DNA of 64,000 bases from Longimicrobiales bacterium. Lineage in GTDB: Bacteria > Gemmatimonadota > Gemmatimonadetes > Longimicrobiales > Gaopeijiaceae. The position numbers and the translations under genes were made by a program. A model generated the notes under the pieces. The model was not told the DNA's origin, ran no database searches, and saw only the letters and a program-made list of their open reading frames with translations. Positions 9,501-18,730 of the stretch are shown here, piece by piece. The DNA lies in NCBI GenBank assembly GCA_951828585.1, contig OX639991.1, positions 1,210,576 to 1,274,575 of the forward strand, read 5' to 3'. Each line of letters starts with the position of its first letter. Positions within the stretch are counted from its first letter, which is position 1.

Positions 9501-9815
9501 CTGCCCGTGCGCGTGCAGGTCGATGAACCCGGGCGCGACGACGAGGCCGGTCACGTCGAGGACGATCTCGCCGGATAGGGGGTCCTCGGAGATTGCGGCG
9601 ATCTCGCCGTCGCGGATCCCGACGTGGCGAATCGCGTCGAGGCCCGTTTCGGGGTCCATGACGCGCGCGCCGGCGAGGACGATGTCGTAGGGGGGCTGGG
9701 CGGTCAGGGGGGGTGGGAGAAGGGTGATGGCCGCGAGGAGGATGGCGGGGAGGGGGAGGGGGGTGCGGTGGGATCGCGGCCGGGGACTCCCGTGCCTTTT
9801 CCGATGTGCGCTCAA
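6534..9815 (-). CDS. Double-length N-acyl-D-amino-acid deacylase-like amidohydrolase (two fused domains)
   Basis: A 1093-residue exported protein with two complete amidohydrolase units in one frame. A signal sequence (LPAILLAAITLLPPPLTAQ) leads into unit 1 (about residues 42-500), with PYDIVLAGARVMDPETG, metal-binding FIDLHAHGQTN and VMVASDGMPYAPGAHPRS. A linker rich in Ala, Pro and Thr (about 510-540) joins unit 2 (about 545-1090), with PYDILIQNARVLDGTGNDW, FIDLHSHADRAM and a matching late motif with TASDAGVSG and GAHPRHFGAFTRK. Each unit resembles D-aminoacylase / dihydroorotase-like enzymes of about 500 residues, which remove acyl groups from D-amino acids or act on related cyclic or dipeptide substrates. 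The exact substrate is not readable. The two units are divergent rather than a recent copy. Confidence 0.85.
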   Translation of the reverse strand: MSAHRKRHGSPRPRSHRTPLPLPAILLAAITLLPPPLTAQPPYDIVLAGARVMDPETGLDAIRHVGIRDGEIAAISEDPLSGEIVLDVTGLVVAPGFIDLHAHGQTNRANEFQARDGVTTALELESGVALPAAWLARRGEGAILNFGATVSHMSVRTRAMPGLADTVQSVMAMIDNDPDGALRRFGTVASRVRYDPVQPDDYPALRDALASGLADGALGIGMAHQYYPGASLEEILEVFRFAADEGVTIHTHVRDMGIGAMQEVLANAVATGASLHIVHVNSSSLWRIGPILDLIGGVRSRGFDVTTEAYPYTAASTGLQSALFDPGWQESLQISHGDLQWQDTGERLTAETFQRYRAQGGTVIIHMMKDEWIREALSRDFVMVASDGMPYAPGAHPRSAGTFSRFLGRYVRDEGLMPLMEGLERITIMPARRLERMTDQARRKGRVQVGMDADVTVFDPDSIIDTATFEDDLSFSVGVAHVLVNGEFVVRDGENVDGAMPGRALVGKKAQSTRGAIPAPALPATNRPPAAPTPRATTAQPYDILIQNARVLDGTGNDWFRADIAITGDRIERIGRLPDATAHRTIDATGQYVSPGFIDLHSHADRAMTSEHLEARRAKSLNSQGLTTIIGAPDGRNGSWPITGEIAAMRDRGHAMNFVPMVGHSTVRLQVMGRDYERVATPGEIARMQDLVRAGMEAGAWGLGAGVEYRPARYSDPEELVALAKAVAPYDGFYIAHQRSEASMPLWQLPSNVDDWPVDGLQALEETINIAREAGIRVVASHHKARGRSSFGRSGHDTLVVNAARAEGLEVYLDVYPYETFGGGARPMIPKWSLVHDTVDTSGGRDSPVYNRPGIYDHARLHLERRWNDPATRELIARDIAWIVDHNGGAERVVVLRYPDEAFVGKTLAELAKERGGTFQDVVVHMALNGYPNMIGGARTRGYGIHDVDVVNYYRQEYTATASDAGVSGVAGTPFAAVAGAHPRHFGAFTRKIARYVKDLNAISLPFAVRSMTGLPARIIGLEDRGLLREGYKADLVIFDLGRLRDRATVLEPDLLSEGVDYVMVNGVFTVDGGEFTDELPGVVVVRGGRPVS

Positions 9816-9852
9816 GGGCTGTGCCTCGGTTGCTGGGGGTCTCAGTGGATCA

Positions 9853-10992
9853 TCAAGGGTTCACAATGCGGCGCAACTGCACCGTCTCGACATTCCAACC
9901 GTCATAATGCACCACGACGGCAACATCCCCGTCCACCGCGAGGATCTTCAGCCTCTCCTCCGCCGTCACGCGTCCCAACGGCTCTCCCTCCTGGGAATAC
10001 ACGCTCCATTCCATCCGGTCGTCACGCTCCCGGTCCAGGTAGTCCAGGACCCAGAAGGCGTCGCCCACGATGGCACTGCCCCGGCTGTAGAAAGGGTAGA
10101 ACTGTGGGAAATCGTCGCGATCGATGTCGTCGAAATCGGCAAAGCGGCGGCGGTCTTCTCGGGAGATCCTCACGGGATCCGGCGGCGGGTCGGGTCCGAT
10201 TTCGCGGACCAGAGTCCCGGTCATGTCGAAAACCGGAATCATCGCATCCTTGTTGTCGAGGATGTAGTATCCGTCGCCGATCATCCCGACCGAATTCTCG
10301 CGGCCAAACGGAGGAGGCCGCCCGTGCCTTAGTCCACCTGGGAGAGGCGCAAGGTACCTTTCATTTCCGAGATAGTAGCCCAGGCTGTCCACCAGGACTC
10401 CGCTCGTGTCATACCTTCCCAGCACCATCGCGTGGCGGTGAAACATGGGAGACTTGGGCGGATTGTCATAGTCCCGGAACTCCGCGGCGGTCAGGAATGT
10501 GCCATCCGGAAAGACGCCCACCAGCTCCGGGGATCGGTACGGTGCCCAGTACTCAATGTCGACTGTCCCTTCGAGCGCGCCCGAGAGGTCCCAGACCGTC
10601 ACCCGGCGGGAGAAGGAATCATACGTATACAGCCGTTCGCCCACGCGGTGCAGGGATGCGATTTCCTTGTATTCCCCCGGTCCTTCCCCCCACCGCCCTG
10701 CCCGCCGGAGAAGCTCGCCCGAGCGCCGGTCGTAGAAGCGAAGCGAGGTCGACTGGGCGATGATCAGCGTATCCCCGACCAGAACGGCGCCGCTGACCCT
10801 GTGCAGCGGGTCGCCGGCCTCGTCGCCGATGGTCAGCAGCGGAACCGTGTCGATCCAGGCATCCTGTGCGGTCCCGTTTTCCGGTCGACCCTGCGGCTCC
10901 CCGCCGCCGCTACTCCTCCACGCGGCCAGCAAAACCACCACCGCTCCAACTGCGACAATGCGCGCCCCACTCCAACGGATTGCGTTTCCCAT
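9853..10992 (-). CDS. Six-bladed beta-propeller protein with a lost lipobox cysteine
   Basis: A 379-residue protein. The N-terminus (IVAVGAVVVLLAAWRSSGGG) has the exact layout of a lipoprotein signal, except that Trp (TGG) sits where Cys (TGC/TGT) would be lipidated. It may be held as an N-terminal membrane anchor or cleaved by signal peptidase I. The body is the same propeller family as its neighbours, with blade turn GRWGEGPGEYKEI and strands ending in GDVAVVVHYDGWNVE. It is encoded just upstream of the double amidohydrolase gene on the same strand, 37 bp away, so co-transcription is likely. A one-base error in the sequence is an alternative reason for the missing Cys. Confidence 0.78.
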   Translation of the reverse strand: MGNAIRWSGARIVAVGAVVVLLAAWRSSGGGEPQGRPENGTAQDAWIDTVPLLTIGDEAGDPLHRVSGAVLVGDTLIIAQSTSLRFYDRRSGELLRRAGRWGEGPGEYKEIASLHRVGERLYTYDSFSRRVTVWDLSGALEGTVDIEYWAPYRSPELVGVFPDGTFLTAAEFRDYDNPPKSPMFHRHAMVLGRYDTSGVLVDSLGYYLGNERYLAPLPGGLRHGRPPPFGRENSVGMIGDGYYILDNKDAMIPVFDMTGTLVREIGPDPPPDPVRISREDRRRFADFDDIDRDDFPQFYPFYSRGSAIVGDAFWVLDYLDRERDDRMEWSVYSQEGEPLGRVTAEERLKILAVDGDVAVVVHYDGWNVETVQLRRIVNP

Positions 10993-11074
10993 CTCTCGTC
11001 CTTCATGACAACCGGTTCACGGATTCCATCGCCGGACAAGGTATCCGCCGAGATGGCATTGCAGTAGCCGTAGC

Positions 11075-11105
11075 GTTGTCCAATGAGAAATGATCATGAG
11101 CGGGG
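11075..11105. repeat. Left terminal inverted repeat of the DDE element
   Basis: Contains GTTGTCCAA (11075-11083) and ATGATCATGA (11090-11099). These are the reverse complement, with a one-base spacing change, of the right end at 13802-13827. Its last 11 bases (CATGAGCGGGG, 11095-11105) recur directly at 12359-12369. Confidence 0.5.
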
Positions 11106-11206
11106 AGCCGGTTTCCAACGGGAAGTGAGTATCCATGTCGCAAGCCGGCGGGGCGAGTCGCAGCTCCAGTGCGAGCGGGTCTGGAGCAAGAGATGCCGCG
11201 TAGCCA

Positions 11207-12358
<1,152 letters not shown>

Positions 12359-12390
12359 CATGAGCGGGGGTGCGAGCAGATCATGGGAGC

Positions 12391-13656
12391 ATGATCGTGA
12401 CACTCAGCACCGAACGGATTCGCACCGTCGACGACATCCGCGCCTTCCTCGGCGGGAGCGAGGGGGCGGACATCGCCCCCCACGACCGTGAGGCGGCATA
12501 CGCGTTCATTGAGCGGACGCTGGTCCGGTTCCGCTACCACTTCGGCCTGTCGAGGGCCGGGAAGGGCCTGGTCAGGAAGTACGCCGCCAAGGTCACCGGC
12601 TACTCGGACGCCCAGCTGACGCGGCTGATCAGGCAGCAGCGCCGCACGGGCCGCATCCGCGACCACCGGCTGCGCCCTCCTTCGCGTCCCTTCGCCACGG
12701 TCTACACGACCGCTGACGCGATACTGCTGGCGGAGGTGGACGAGGCCTTCGGCCAGCTCTCGGGACCGGCGACGAAGAGGATCCTGTGGCGCATGTACCA
12801 TGTCTTCGGCGACAAGCGCTTCGAGCGCCTGGCGGGGATTTCGAACGGCCACATCTACAACCTGCGTGCCCGCCGGGCGTACCGGCGTGCCCGGACCACG
12901 TACCGCGCGACGCGGGGCTCGTCGTCGCCGATCGGGCAGCGGCGCAGGCCCCGGCCGGAGGGCCGCCCGGGCTTCGTGCGGGTCGACACCGTGCACAGCG
13001 GCGACCGCGACGGCGAGAAGGGGGCCTACGTGATCAACATGGTCGACGAAGTGACGCAGTACCAACAACTTGCGTCGGTTCGGCGGATCACCGAGCAGTT
13101 CATGGTCCCCGTGCTCGAGGAGCTCGTCGGCGCGTTCCCCTTCCGCGTCCTGGCCTTCCATTCCGACAACGGGTCGGAGTACATCAACCACCGGGTCGCG
13201 GAGATGCTGAACAAGCTGCACGTCGAAGAGTTCACGAAGTCGCGGCCCCGGCGCTCGAACGACAACGCGCTGGTCGAGTCCAAGAACGGCAACGTCGTAC
13301 GCCGGTGGCTGGGGCGCAGCCACATCCCGGAGTCTCTGGCACCGGATGCCGACGCGTTCCTGCGCGACCATCTCTCGCCCTTTCTCAACCATCACCGCAC
13401 CTGCCTCTTCGCGGTCGAGGTCGAGGATGCGAACGGGCACCGCCGCAGGAAGTACCCCCAGGAGCTGGTCATGACCCCGTACGAAAAGCTCGGATCGCTG
13501 CCCGGGGCCGACGGCTTTCTGAAGCCCGGCATCACCTTCGAGCAGATTGACGCCGCGGCGCACGCCGTGGACAGCCTCAAGGCGGGCCAGGAGGTCCAGC
13601 GGGCCCGCAAGGCGCTCTTCCACCTCATCGCCAAGGCGCTGAACCCCGCAGCATGA
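12391..13656 (+). CDS. DDE (rve-type) integrase/transposase
   Basis: A protein of about 421 residues, read from the ATG at 12391. The N-terminal third is helical and helix-turn-helix-like (YSDAQLTRLIRQQRRTGRI). It is followed by a retroviral-integrase-type catalytic core with the triad in order: VRVDTVHSGDRD (Asp), LAFHSDNGSEYIN (Asp) and NALVESKNGNVVRRWLG (Glu). The C-terminal tail has PYEKLGSLPG and a basic helix. It is intact, so not an obvious pseudogene. It runs divergently from the IS110 transposase and belongs, by position and inverted repeats, to the outer element at 11075-13827. The exact IS family is not recognised with certainty. Confidence 0.85.
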   Translation: MIVTLSTERIRTVDDIRAFLGGSEGADIAPHDREAAYAFIERTLVRFRYHFGLSRAGKGLVRKYAAKVTGYSDAQLTRLIRQQRRTGRIRDHRLRPPSRPFATVYTTADAILLAEVDEAFGQLSGPATKRILWRMYHVFGDKRFERLAGISNGHIYNLRARRAYRRARTTYRATRGSSSPIGQRRRPRPEGRPGFVRVDTVHSGDRDGEKGAYVINMVDEVTQYQQLASVRRITEQFMVPVLEELVGAFPFRVLAFHSDNGSEYINHRVAEMLNKLHVEEFTKSRPRRSNDNALVESKNGNVVRRWLGRSHIPESLAPDADAFLRDHLSPFLNHHRTCLFAVEVEDANGHRRRKYPQELVMTPYEKLGSLPGADGFLKPGITFEQIDAAAHAVDSLKAGQEVQRARKALFHLIAKALNPAA

Positions 13657-13801
13657 CCGGCCCCGCCCGCCCCTCGGCTCGCTCCGCTCGCCTCGGGGCT
13701 GGCGGCCCTTGCGCCGCCCCCTCCCCCACCCCACCATCCCAACCTCCATCCACCCCTCACCATCACACCCCCCAACCTCGGCCCCTCCCCCCCGGCTCGT
13801 T

Positions 13802-13827
13802 CATGATCATGTCCGGGTTGGAAAACA
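13802..13827. repeat. Right terminal inverted repeat of the DDE element
   Basis: TCATGATCAT (13802-13811) and TTGGAAAAC (13819-13827) are the inverted counterparts of the left end at 11075-11099. The region just inside (13657-13800) is low-complexity, C-rich and gene-free, with an imperfect GC stem near 13668-13700. Confidence 0.5.
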
Positions 13828-13846
13828 CTGCCGTTCCGATATCCTA
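13819..13846 (+). promoter_or_regulatory. Possible outward promoter at the element's right end
   Basis: TTGGAA (13819-13824), a 16-bp spacer and TATCCT (13841-13846) form a sigma-70-like pair reading out of the mobile element into the propeller gene at 13925. The -35 would lie inside the terminal repeat. Both hexamers match consensus at four of six bases. Confidence 0.3.
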
Positions 13847-13858
13847 ACGTCTTAGGAA
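13843..13858. repeat. Small inverted repeat upstream of the propeller gene
   Basis: TCCTAA, loop CGTC, TTAGGA: a perfect 6-bp dyad overlapping the possible -10 at 13841-13846. It may be an operator or a short RNA hairpin; too short to be sure. Confidence 0.3.
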
Positions 13859-13924
13859 AATCGTGGCATGTCCACACGATACCCGGTCGACGCCAGGGCC
13901 GGGGATCACAAGGAGGGTGATCGA

Positions 13925-15103
13925 ATGCATGGTCGAAGGCTGCGCTGTTTGGGTCCGGTGACGAAACGGTGGGGCGTTCCCGCCAGCCTATGCCTCCTGA
14001 CCGCGACGGCCGGATGCGAGCGGGAGAGCCCGGAAGTCGAGGCTCCGCCCGAAGCCCCCGTCCAACTCGTCCTCGACACCGTCGCCATCATCCACAGCGA
14101 CCTGTTTCACTACGTGGGAGGCGTGGGACGGCTGGCCAGTGGCGATCTCGTGGTGATGAACTCGGGCTCGGTGGATGTGTTGCTGTTGGACGCAAGCGGC
14201 AATCAGGTCGGGACCGTCGGCCGTCTGGGAGAAGGTCCGGGCGAATTCCTGGGCGTGCTGGATATGGACACCAGGGGCGACTCGATTCTCGTCCTCGACG
14301 GGCTCAGGCGACGGGTCAATCTCTTCCATCGGGACTCGTTCGTCGCCATGTGGTCGCTCCGGGGAACCACCGGGACACCCCAGCAGGTCGGGTTCAGCTC
14401 CAGCGGAACCCCGGTGGCGACGGTCGCGAGGCGGACCGACACCGGTCAGGAGAATGCCGGGAAGGTCCTGAGAGACACGATTGAGTTCTATCGAGTGGAC
14501 CGGACGGAAGCGGCGCTGCCGACACCGATCGAAGTCCCGGGTGGCGAGCACTTCGTGTTTGAAGCGGACGGGGGGTTGGGGATGGGGGTACCGGCGTTCA
14601 GCGCGTGGGGCACGTACGACCTGACGCTGACAGGGGTGATCTTCGCGGATGCGAGGGACGGGCGCGTGGTGTCGTTCGGGTGGGATGGGCAGGCGGTGCG
14701 GACTCTGCGACCCGCTTCGCAACCGACCTCAGTTTCCGAGGCGGAGCTCGACCGGGTCCTGGAACGCAACGAGGCTGTGGCAAGCCAGCGGCCCAGCTAC
14801 TACATGGCGTTTGTGCGACAAGCGATCGAGGTCTGGGGCGAGTCGGTGCCGCGCCCTTTCTATTCCGCGGTGATCAGCGACGGGTCCGAGACGCTCATCG
14901 AACATTTCGCGCCCCGTTCGGCCGACAGTGTGGAGTGGTCCCTCCTGGGCGAGGACGGCACCACGCTCGGCACCTTCGACCTCGGCCCGACCACGGAACT
15001 CCACTCGATCCAGAACAGGGAAGTCCTCGGCGTCGGCCGCGACTCGCTGGACGTGGAGCATGTGATTGTGTTTCGGATTCGGGAGGCGGCTGGGTCCGGC
15101 TGA
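13925..15103 (+). CDS. Six-bladed beta-propeller lipoprotein
   Basis: A 392-residue lipoprotein. The start is set at ATG 13925 because AAGGAGGGTGATCGA supplies an ideal ribosome site just before it; an earlier ATG at 13868 lacks one. The signal (SLCLLTATAGC) ends in a lipobox Cys near residue 32. Propeller blades follow, with the family turn GRLGEGPGEFLGV and strands such as DLVVMNSGSVDVLLLD and VSFGWDGQAVRTL. It is the fourth protein of this family in the first 15 kb and the only one in a plus-strand position right next to the mobile element. Likely exposed in the periplasm or on the outer membrane; ligand unknown. Confidence 0.82.
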   Translation: MHGRRLRCLGPVTKRWGVPASLCLLTATAGCERESPEVEAPPEAPVQLVLDTVAIIHSDLFHYVGGVGRLASGDLVVMNSGSVDVLLLDASGNQVGTVGRLGEGPGEFLGVLDMDTRGDSILVLDGLRRRVNLFHRDSFVAMWSLRGTTGTPQQVGFSSSGTPVATVARRTDTGQENAGKVLRDTIEFYRVDRTEAALPTPIEVPGGEHFVFEADGGLGMGVPAFSAWGTYDLTLTGVIFADARDGRVVSFGWDGQAVRTLRPASQPTSVSEAELDRVLERNEAVASQRPSYYMAFVRQAIEVWGESVPRPFYSAVISDGSETLIEHFAPRSADSVEWSLLGEDGTTLGTFDLGPTTELHSIQNREVLGVGRDSLDVEHVIVFRIREAAGSG

Positions 15104-15238
15104 GTCGTCACGCGCAACACCCGCCACTTCGAGCCGACGTCTTCACACCGCCAGACGAACCCGCCTCCGCATCGCCCCCCCCAAATCTGTCCCATTTTGC
15201 CGTTGCTCCGCCCGTAGCCCGGCACCATCCTTCATGTC

Positions 15239-15541
15239 ATGAAAACCCCCGAAGCCGAAACCCGCCGCGCACTCGCCAGACTCCGCCGCGCGATCGAGAA
15301 GGCGCGCCGCGAAATCCGCGGGCTGCGCGAACTCCTCGACCGGACCGAAGCCGAGAGCTTCCCCGCGGACGACTACGCCGAGATGGACGAGCACCTGTCC
15401 GCGGTCACCGAACTCGTGGGTCGCGAGCAGGCCCGCCAGCAGGCCAAGATTCTGCGCGCCGGGGGTATCGGCGCGAACCGGCTGCGACGCTCCGCGGGGT
15501 CCTTTGGAGGGGGTTCGGGGGATGAAGGACGGCGACCTTGA
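15239..15541 (+). CDS. Small coiled-coil protein, unknown function
   Basis: A 100-residue protein dominated by charged helix (RRALARLRRAIEKARREIRG, then ELLDRTEAESF), likely a short coiled coil, with a Gly/Arg-rich tail. No Shine-Dalgarno is obvious before the ATG. Its TGA overlaps the TTG start of the next gene (TTGA), so translational coupling to the amidohydrolase is plausible. That overlap is the main support for it being real; no family recognised. Confidence 0.5.
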   Translation: MKTPEAETRRALARLRRAIEKARREIRGLRELLDRTEAESFPADDYAEMDEHLSAVTELVGREQARQQAKILRAGGIGANRLRRSAGSFGGGSGDEGRRP

Positions 15542-17292
15542 AGCGGCGCGATTTCGTCACCGACGGCAGCAAAGCCGCACTCGTCGGCCTTGCAGGGCTC
15601 ACGGGCCTCGGGCCGAGACCCGCGACGCCCCCGGTCACGGGAACCGGCACCGCAGCCCGCCTTGCCCGCGCGCCCGGAGGCCCCGCCCCCGCCTCCCGCA
15701 CCGACCTCGTCATCCGCCACGGCACCCTCATCGACGGCACGGGAGCCCCTCCGCGCACCGGCGACATCGCCATCACCGGCGACCGCATCGGCGCCATCGG
15801 CCGGGTCCCCGCCAGCGGCACCGTCGAGATCGACGCCCGGGGCATGGCCGTCGCCCCCGGCTTCATCGACATCCACTCCCACGCCGACCTGTCCCTCCTG
15901 GTCAATCCACGCGCCGAGAGCCGCGTGCGGCAGGGCGTCACCCTGGAGGTCGTCGGACAGGACGGCAGCTCGATCGGCCCCTGGAGCGACGGCGCCTTCG
16001 AGTCCACGCGCGACCGCTACCGCCGCGGCTACAACGTCGAGATCGATTTCCGCGACATCGGCGGCTTCCTCGACCGCATCGACCGGGAGCGCCCCGCCGT
16101 GTCGGTGGCCTCGATGATCGGCCACGGGACCGTGCGCGGCTACGTGATCGGCGGCGCCGACCGCCCCGCCACCGACGCCGAGCTGGCCCGGATGCGTGCC
16201 TTGGTGCGGGCCGGCCTCGCCGCCGGCGCGGTCGGCCTCTCCACCGGCCTCGAGTACACCCCCGGCAGCTTCGCCACCCGGGACGAACTGGTCGCCCTGG
16301 CCACCGAGCTGCGCGGGACGCCGTACCCCTACGCGTCACACATGCGCAACGAGGACGACCGCCTCCTCGCCGCCGTCGAAGAGGCGCTGCACGTGGGCCT
16401 AATGGCCGGCGTCCCTGTCCAGATCTCGCACCTCAAGGCGCAGGGACAGCGCAACTACTGGAAGGCCGAAGCCGCCCTCGCGGCGATCGAGGCCGCACGG
16501 GCCAGCGGGGTGGATGCGCACTTTGACCGCTATCCCTACGTGGCGTACGCGACGGGCCTCTCGAACCTCTTTCCGGCCTCGGTGAGGGCCGGCGGCACGG
16601 CCCGCTTCCTCGAACGCCTCGCCAATCCGGACACGGCCCCGGCCCTGGAGCGCGCCTGCCGCGACAAGATCGCGCTGCTGGGCTCCTGGGACGCGGTCCA
16701 GGTCACGCGGATCGGCGGCGCGAACGCCTATGCACGGGGGCGGCGGCTCGGCGAGCTGGCCGCCGAACGCGGCGAGGACCCGTACGAACTGACCGTGCGG
16801 CTCCTGCGCGAAGCGGGCGGCAGCGTCGGGATGATAGGATTCGGCATGTCCGAGGAGAACACGGAGCGCATCCTGGCGCATCCGCTGGGAATGGTGTGCT
16901 CGGACGGGGGGGCCTACGCACCGTACGGGCCGCTGTCGGGATCGTCGCCGCATCCGCGCGGTTATGGGAGCTTTCCGCGGCTGCTGGGTCATTACGTTCG
17001 CGACCGGAAGTCAATGGCGCTGGAGGCCGCCGTACACAAGATCTCGGGGCTGCCCGCGCGGAAGCTCGGGCTGGAGGACCGGGGCGTGCTCCGGGTGGGG
17101 GCCGCCGCGGATGTGGTGGTGTTCGATCCCGGCAGCGTGGCCGACCGGGCTACGTTCGAGGATCCTCACCAGTACCCGGTGGGGATCGGGCATGTGGTCG
17201 TGGGGGGTGTGCACACGATCCGTGACGGAGAGCAGACGGGGCGGATGGGGGGGCGGGGGGTGCGGGGGGTGGGCGTGGGGGTGGGGCGGTAG
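15538..17292 (+). CDS. Tat-exported N-acyl-D-amino-acid deacylase-like amidohydrolase
   Basis: A 584-residue enzyme starting at TTG 15538. The N-terminus KRRDFVTDGSKAALVGLAGL is a twin-arginine signal. The body has DLVIRHGTLIDGTGAPP, the metal-binding FIDIHSHADLSLL, YASHMRNEDD and HLKAQGQ (metal and substrate residues), then MVCSDGGAYAPYG near the C-terminal metal Asp. It ends in the usual amidohydrolase beta sandwich (GLEDRGVLRVGAAADVVVFD) and a Gly/Val/Arg-rich tail. D-aminoacylase family members deacylate N-acyl-D-amino acids; the true substrate here is inferred. It resembles unit 2 of the double enzyme at 6534-9815. Tat export suits a metal enzyme folded before export. Confidence 0.86.
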   Translation: MKRRDFVTDGSKAALVGLAGLTGLGPRPATPPVTGTGTAARLARAPGGPAPASRTDLVIRHGTLIDGTGAPPRTGDIAITGDRIGAIGRVPASGTVEIDARGMAVAPGFIDIHSHADLSLLVNPRAESRVRQGVTLEVVGQDGSSIGPWSDGAFESTRDRYRRGYNVEIDFRDIGGFLDRIDRERPAVSVASMIGHGTVRGYVIGGADRPATDAELARMRALVRAGLAAGAVGLSTGLEYTPGSFATRDELVALATELRGTPYPYASHMRNEDDRLLAAVEEALHVGLMAGVPVQISHLKAQGQRNYWKAEAALAAIEAARASGVDAHFDRYPYVAYATGLSNLFPASVRAGGTARFLERLANPDTAPALERACRDKIALLGSWDAVQVTRIGGANAYARGRRLGELAAERGEDPYELTVRLLREAGGSVGMIGFGMSEENTERILAHPLGMVCSDGGAYAPYGPLSGSSPHPRGYGSFPRLLGHYVRDRKSMALEAAVHKISGLPARKLGLEDRGVLRVGAAADVVVFDPGSVADRATFEDPHQYPVGIGHVVVGGVHTIRDGEQTGRMGGRGVRGVGVGVGR

Positions 17293-17385
17293 GGTGGCGT
17301 GAACGGCGAAATGGTGTCGCGAATCGCGGGTGCGCGCCCGCCGTCTCCCGACGCTTCGGGCCAGGCGAGCGAGGGGACTCCTGTC

Positions 17386-18645
17386 ATGCCGACGATTCTG
17401 GAGGAACTGGCCGAGACGTTCCGGGAATGGGGCGGCGATGTGCCCGGCGAGAGCGCTGATCCCGCCAATTCCACCGTACCCAACGACGCGGTCGAAGGAC
17501 GCGACGACGCCGTTTTCAGGAAAGCCCGCGCCGTACTTCAACCTGGCACTCTCGGGTTCTCGGCTCCCGTGGCCGACCACGCCGCACTCTGCGAGTCCAT
17601 GGCGGGCCGCGCAGCAGCGGCCCTGGCCGACGACTCCGCTTTCGACGCCCTCGCCATGCGCATCCACGCCGCCCAACGCGCGGCCAACCCCATTCTGCGC
17701 CGCTTCTGGGACGCCTCGCGCGGGGACCCGCCCGCCGACTGGCGTGACATCCCCCCCGTCCCCGCGACCGCCTTCAGGGACATCCCGATCGTATCCGGCA
17801 CGCCCGAGGTGGTCTTCCGCACCAGCGGGACGACGGGTGGCGGCGGTCGTCGCGGTGAGCACCACGTCGTTAGCCTCGACCTGTACCGTGCGGCCGCGCG
17901 CGCCAACTACTACCGTCACCTCATGAGCGGTGCCGCGCAGCTACGAATGCTGTCCCTCATCCCCAGCCCCCACAACGCCCCCGATTCCTCGCTCTCCACC
18001 ATGGCCGGCTGCATCGCGGCAGAGCCCGAAGTTACCAGCGCGGTGTGGGCTTTCCGCCCCGAAGACGGTGCGGACATCGACGCTGTTCGAAACGCCGCTG
18101 CGACGGAGCACCCCGTCCTCGTCCTGACCACCGCCTTCGCCCTCGTCCACCTCCTCGACGCGCTGGGTGACGAGCGCATCCAACTACCCGCGGGCTCCCG
18201 CATGATGGAAACCGGAGGCTTCAAGGGCCGCGCGGCCGAGGTGGACCGGGCCACGCTCTACGGCCGCGCCGAACACGCCCTGAACATACCCCGGTCCTGC
18301 ATCATCAACGAGTACGGCATGACCGAACTCCTGTCACAGGCATACGACGGCGTCGCGGGCACCGCCCCGCCCCTCCCCTCCCGCGTCCATCGCTTCCCGC
18401 CCTGGGTGCGCACACGCGCCCTCGACCCCGCCACCCTCGCCCCCCTCCCCCCCGGCGAACCCGGCCTCCTCGCCCACTTCGACCTGGCCAACGCGGGTTC
18501 CGTCTGCCACATCCTCACCGAAGACTTCGGCCACACCACCCGAGACGGCGGAGTGCGTGTGTTGGGGCGGGCCAAAGGCGCCACCCCACGAGGCTGCTCC
18601 CTGGCGGCGGAGTCTTTCCTGCGAGCAACCGGACCAGCCCGGTGA
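17386..18645 (+). CDS. luxE: LuxE-like acyl-protein synthetase
   Basis: A 419-residue protein of the LuxE acyl-protein synthetase family. The start is placed at ATG 17386 because upstream codons add a Pro/Ser-rich extension not expected in the family. The ATP/acyl-adenylate loop is VVFRTSGTTGGGGRRG (near residue 145). Later motifs are MMETGGFKGR and IINEYGMTELLSQAYDG, which match the adenylate-forming fold. LuxE activates a fatty acid with ATP and passes the acyl group to a Cys for the reductase LuxC. A luxC-like gene follows 85 bp downstream, so the two likely form a fatty acid reductase producing aldehyde. Neither luciferase (luxAB) nor luxD is nearby. Confidence 0.82.
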   Translation: MPTILEELAETFREWGGDVPGESADPANSTVPNDAVEGRDDAVFRKARAVLQPGTLGFSAPVADHAALCESMAGRAAAALADDSAFDALAMRIHAAQRAANPILRRFWDASRGDPPADWRDIPPVPATAFRDIPIVSGTPEVVFRTSGTTGGGGRRGEHHVVSLDLYRAAARANYYRHLMSGAAQLRMLSLIPSPHNAPDSSLSTMAGCIAAEPEVTSAVWAFRPEDGADIDAVRNAAATEHPVLVLTTAFALVHLLDALGDERIQLPAGSRMMETGGFKGRAAEVDRATLYGRAEHALNIPRSCIINEYGMTELLSQAYDGVAGTAPPLPSRVHRFPPWVRTRALDPATLAPLPPGEPGLLAHFDLANAGSVCHILTEDFGHTTRDGGVRVLGRAKGATPRGCSLAAESFLRATGPAR

Positions 18646-18730
18646 GGGCCTGTGATGACCTGCGCCGACTCCCGTCCCCCGCTGTTGCGGTCGGCCCGAT
18701 GATCCCGCCCCAATCCTCCGGCCGACCCCG

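Noticed and set aside
6861-9578. Long open frame (905 codons) on the plus strand opposite the double amidohydrolase
   Set aside because: It mirrors the real gene on the other strand. The composition is His/Arg/Val-rich, with no domain or signal; this is a common shadow in GC-rich DNA.
13657-13800. Gene in the C-rich stretch after the DDE transposase
   Set aside because: The predicted peptide is a run of Pro, Ser and Thr with no start signal; it looks like non-coding element DNA.
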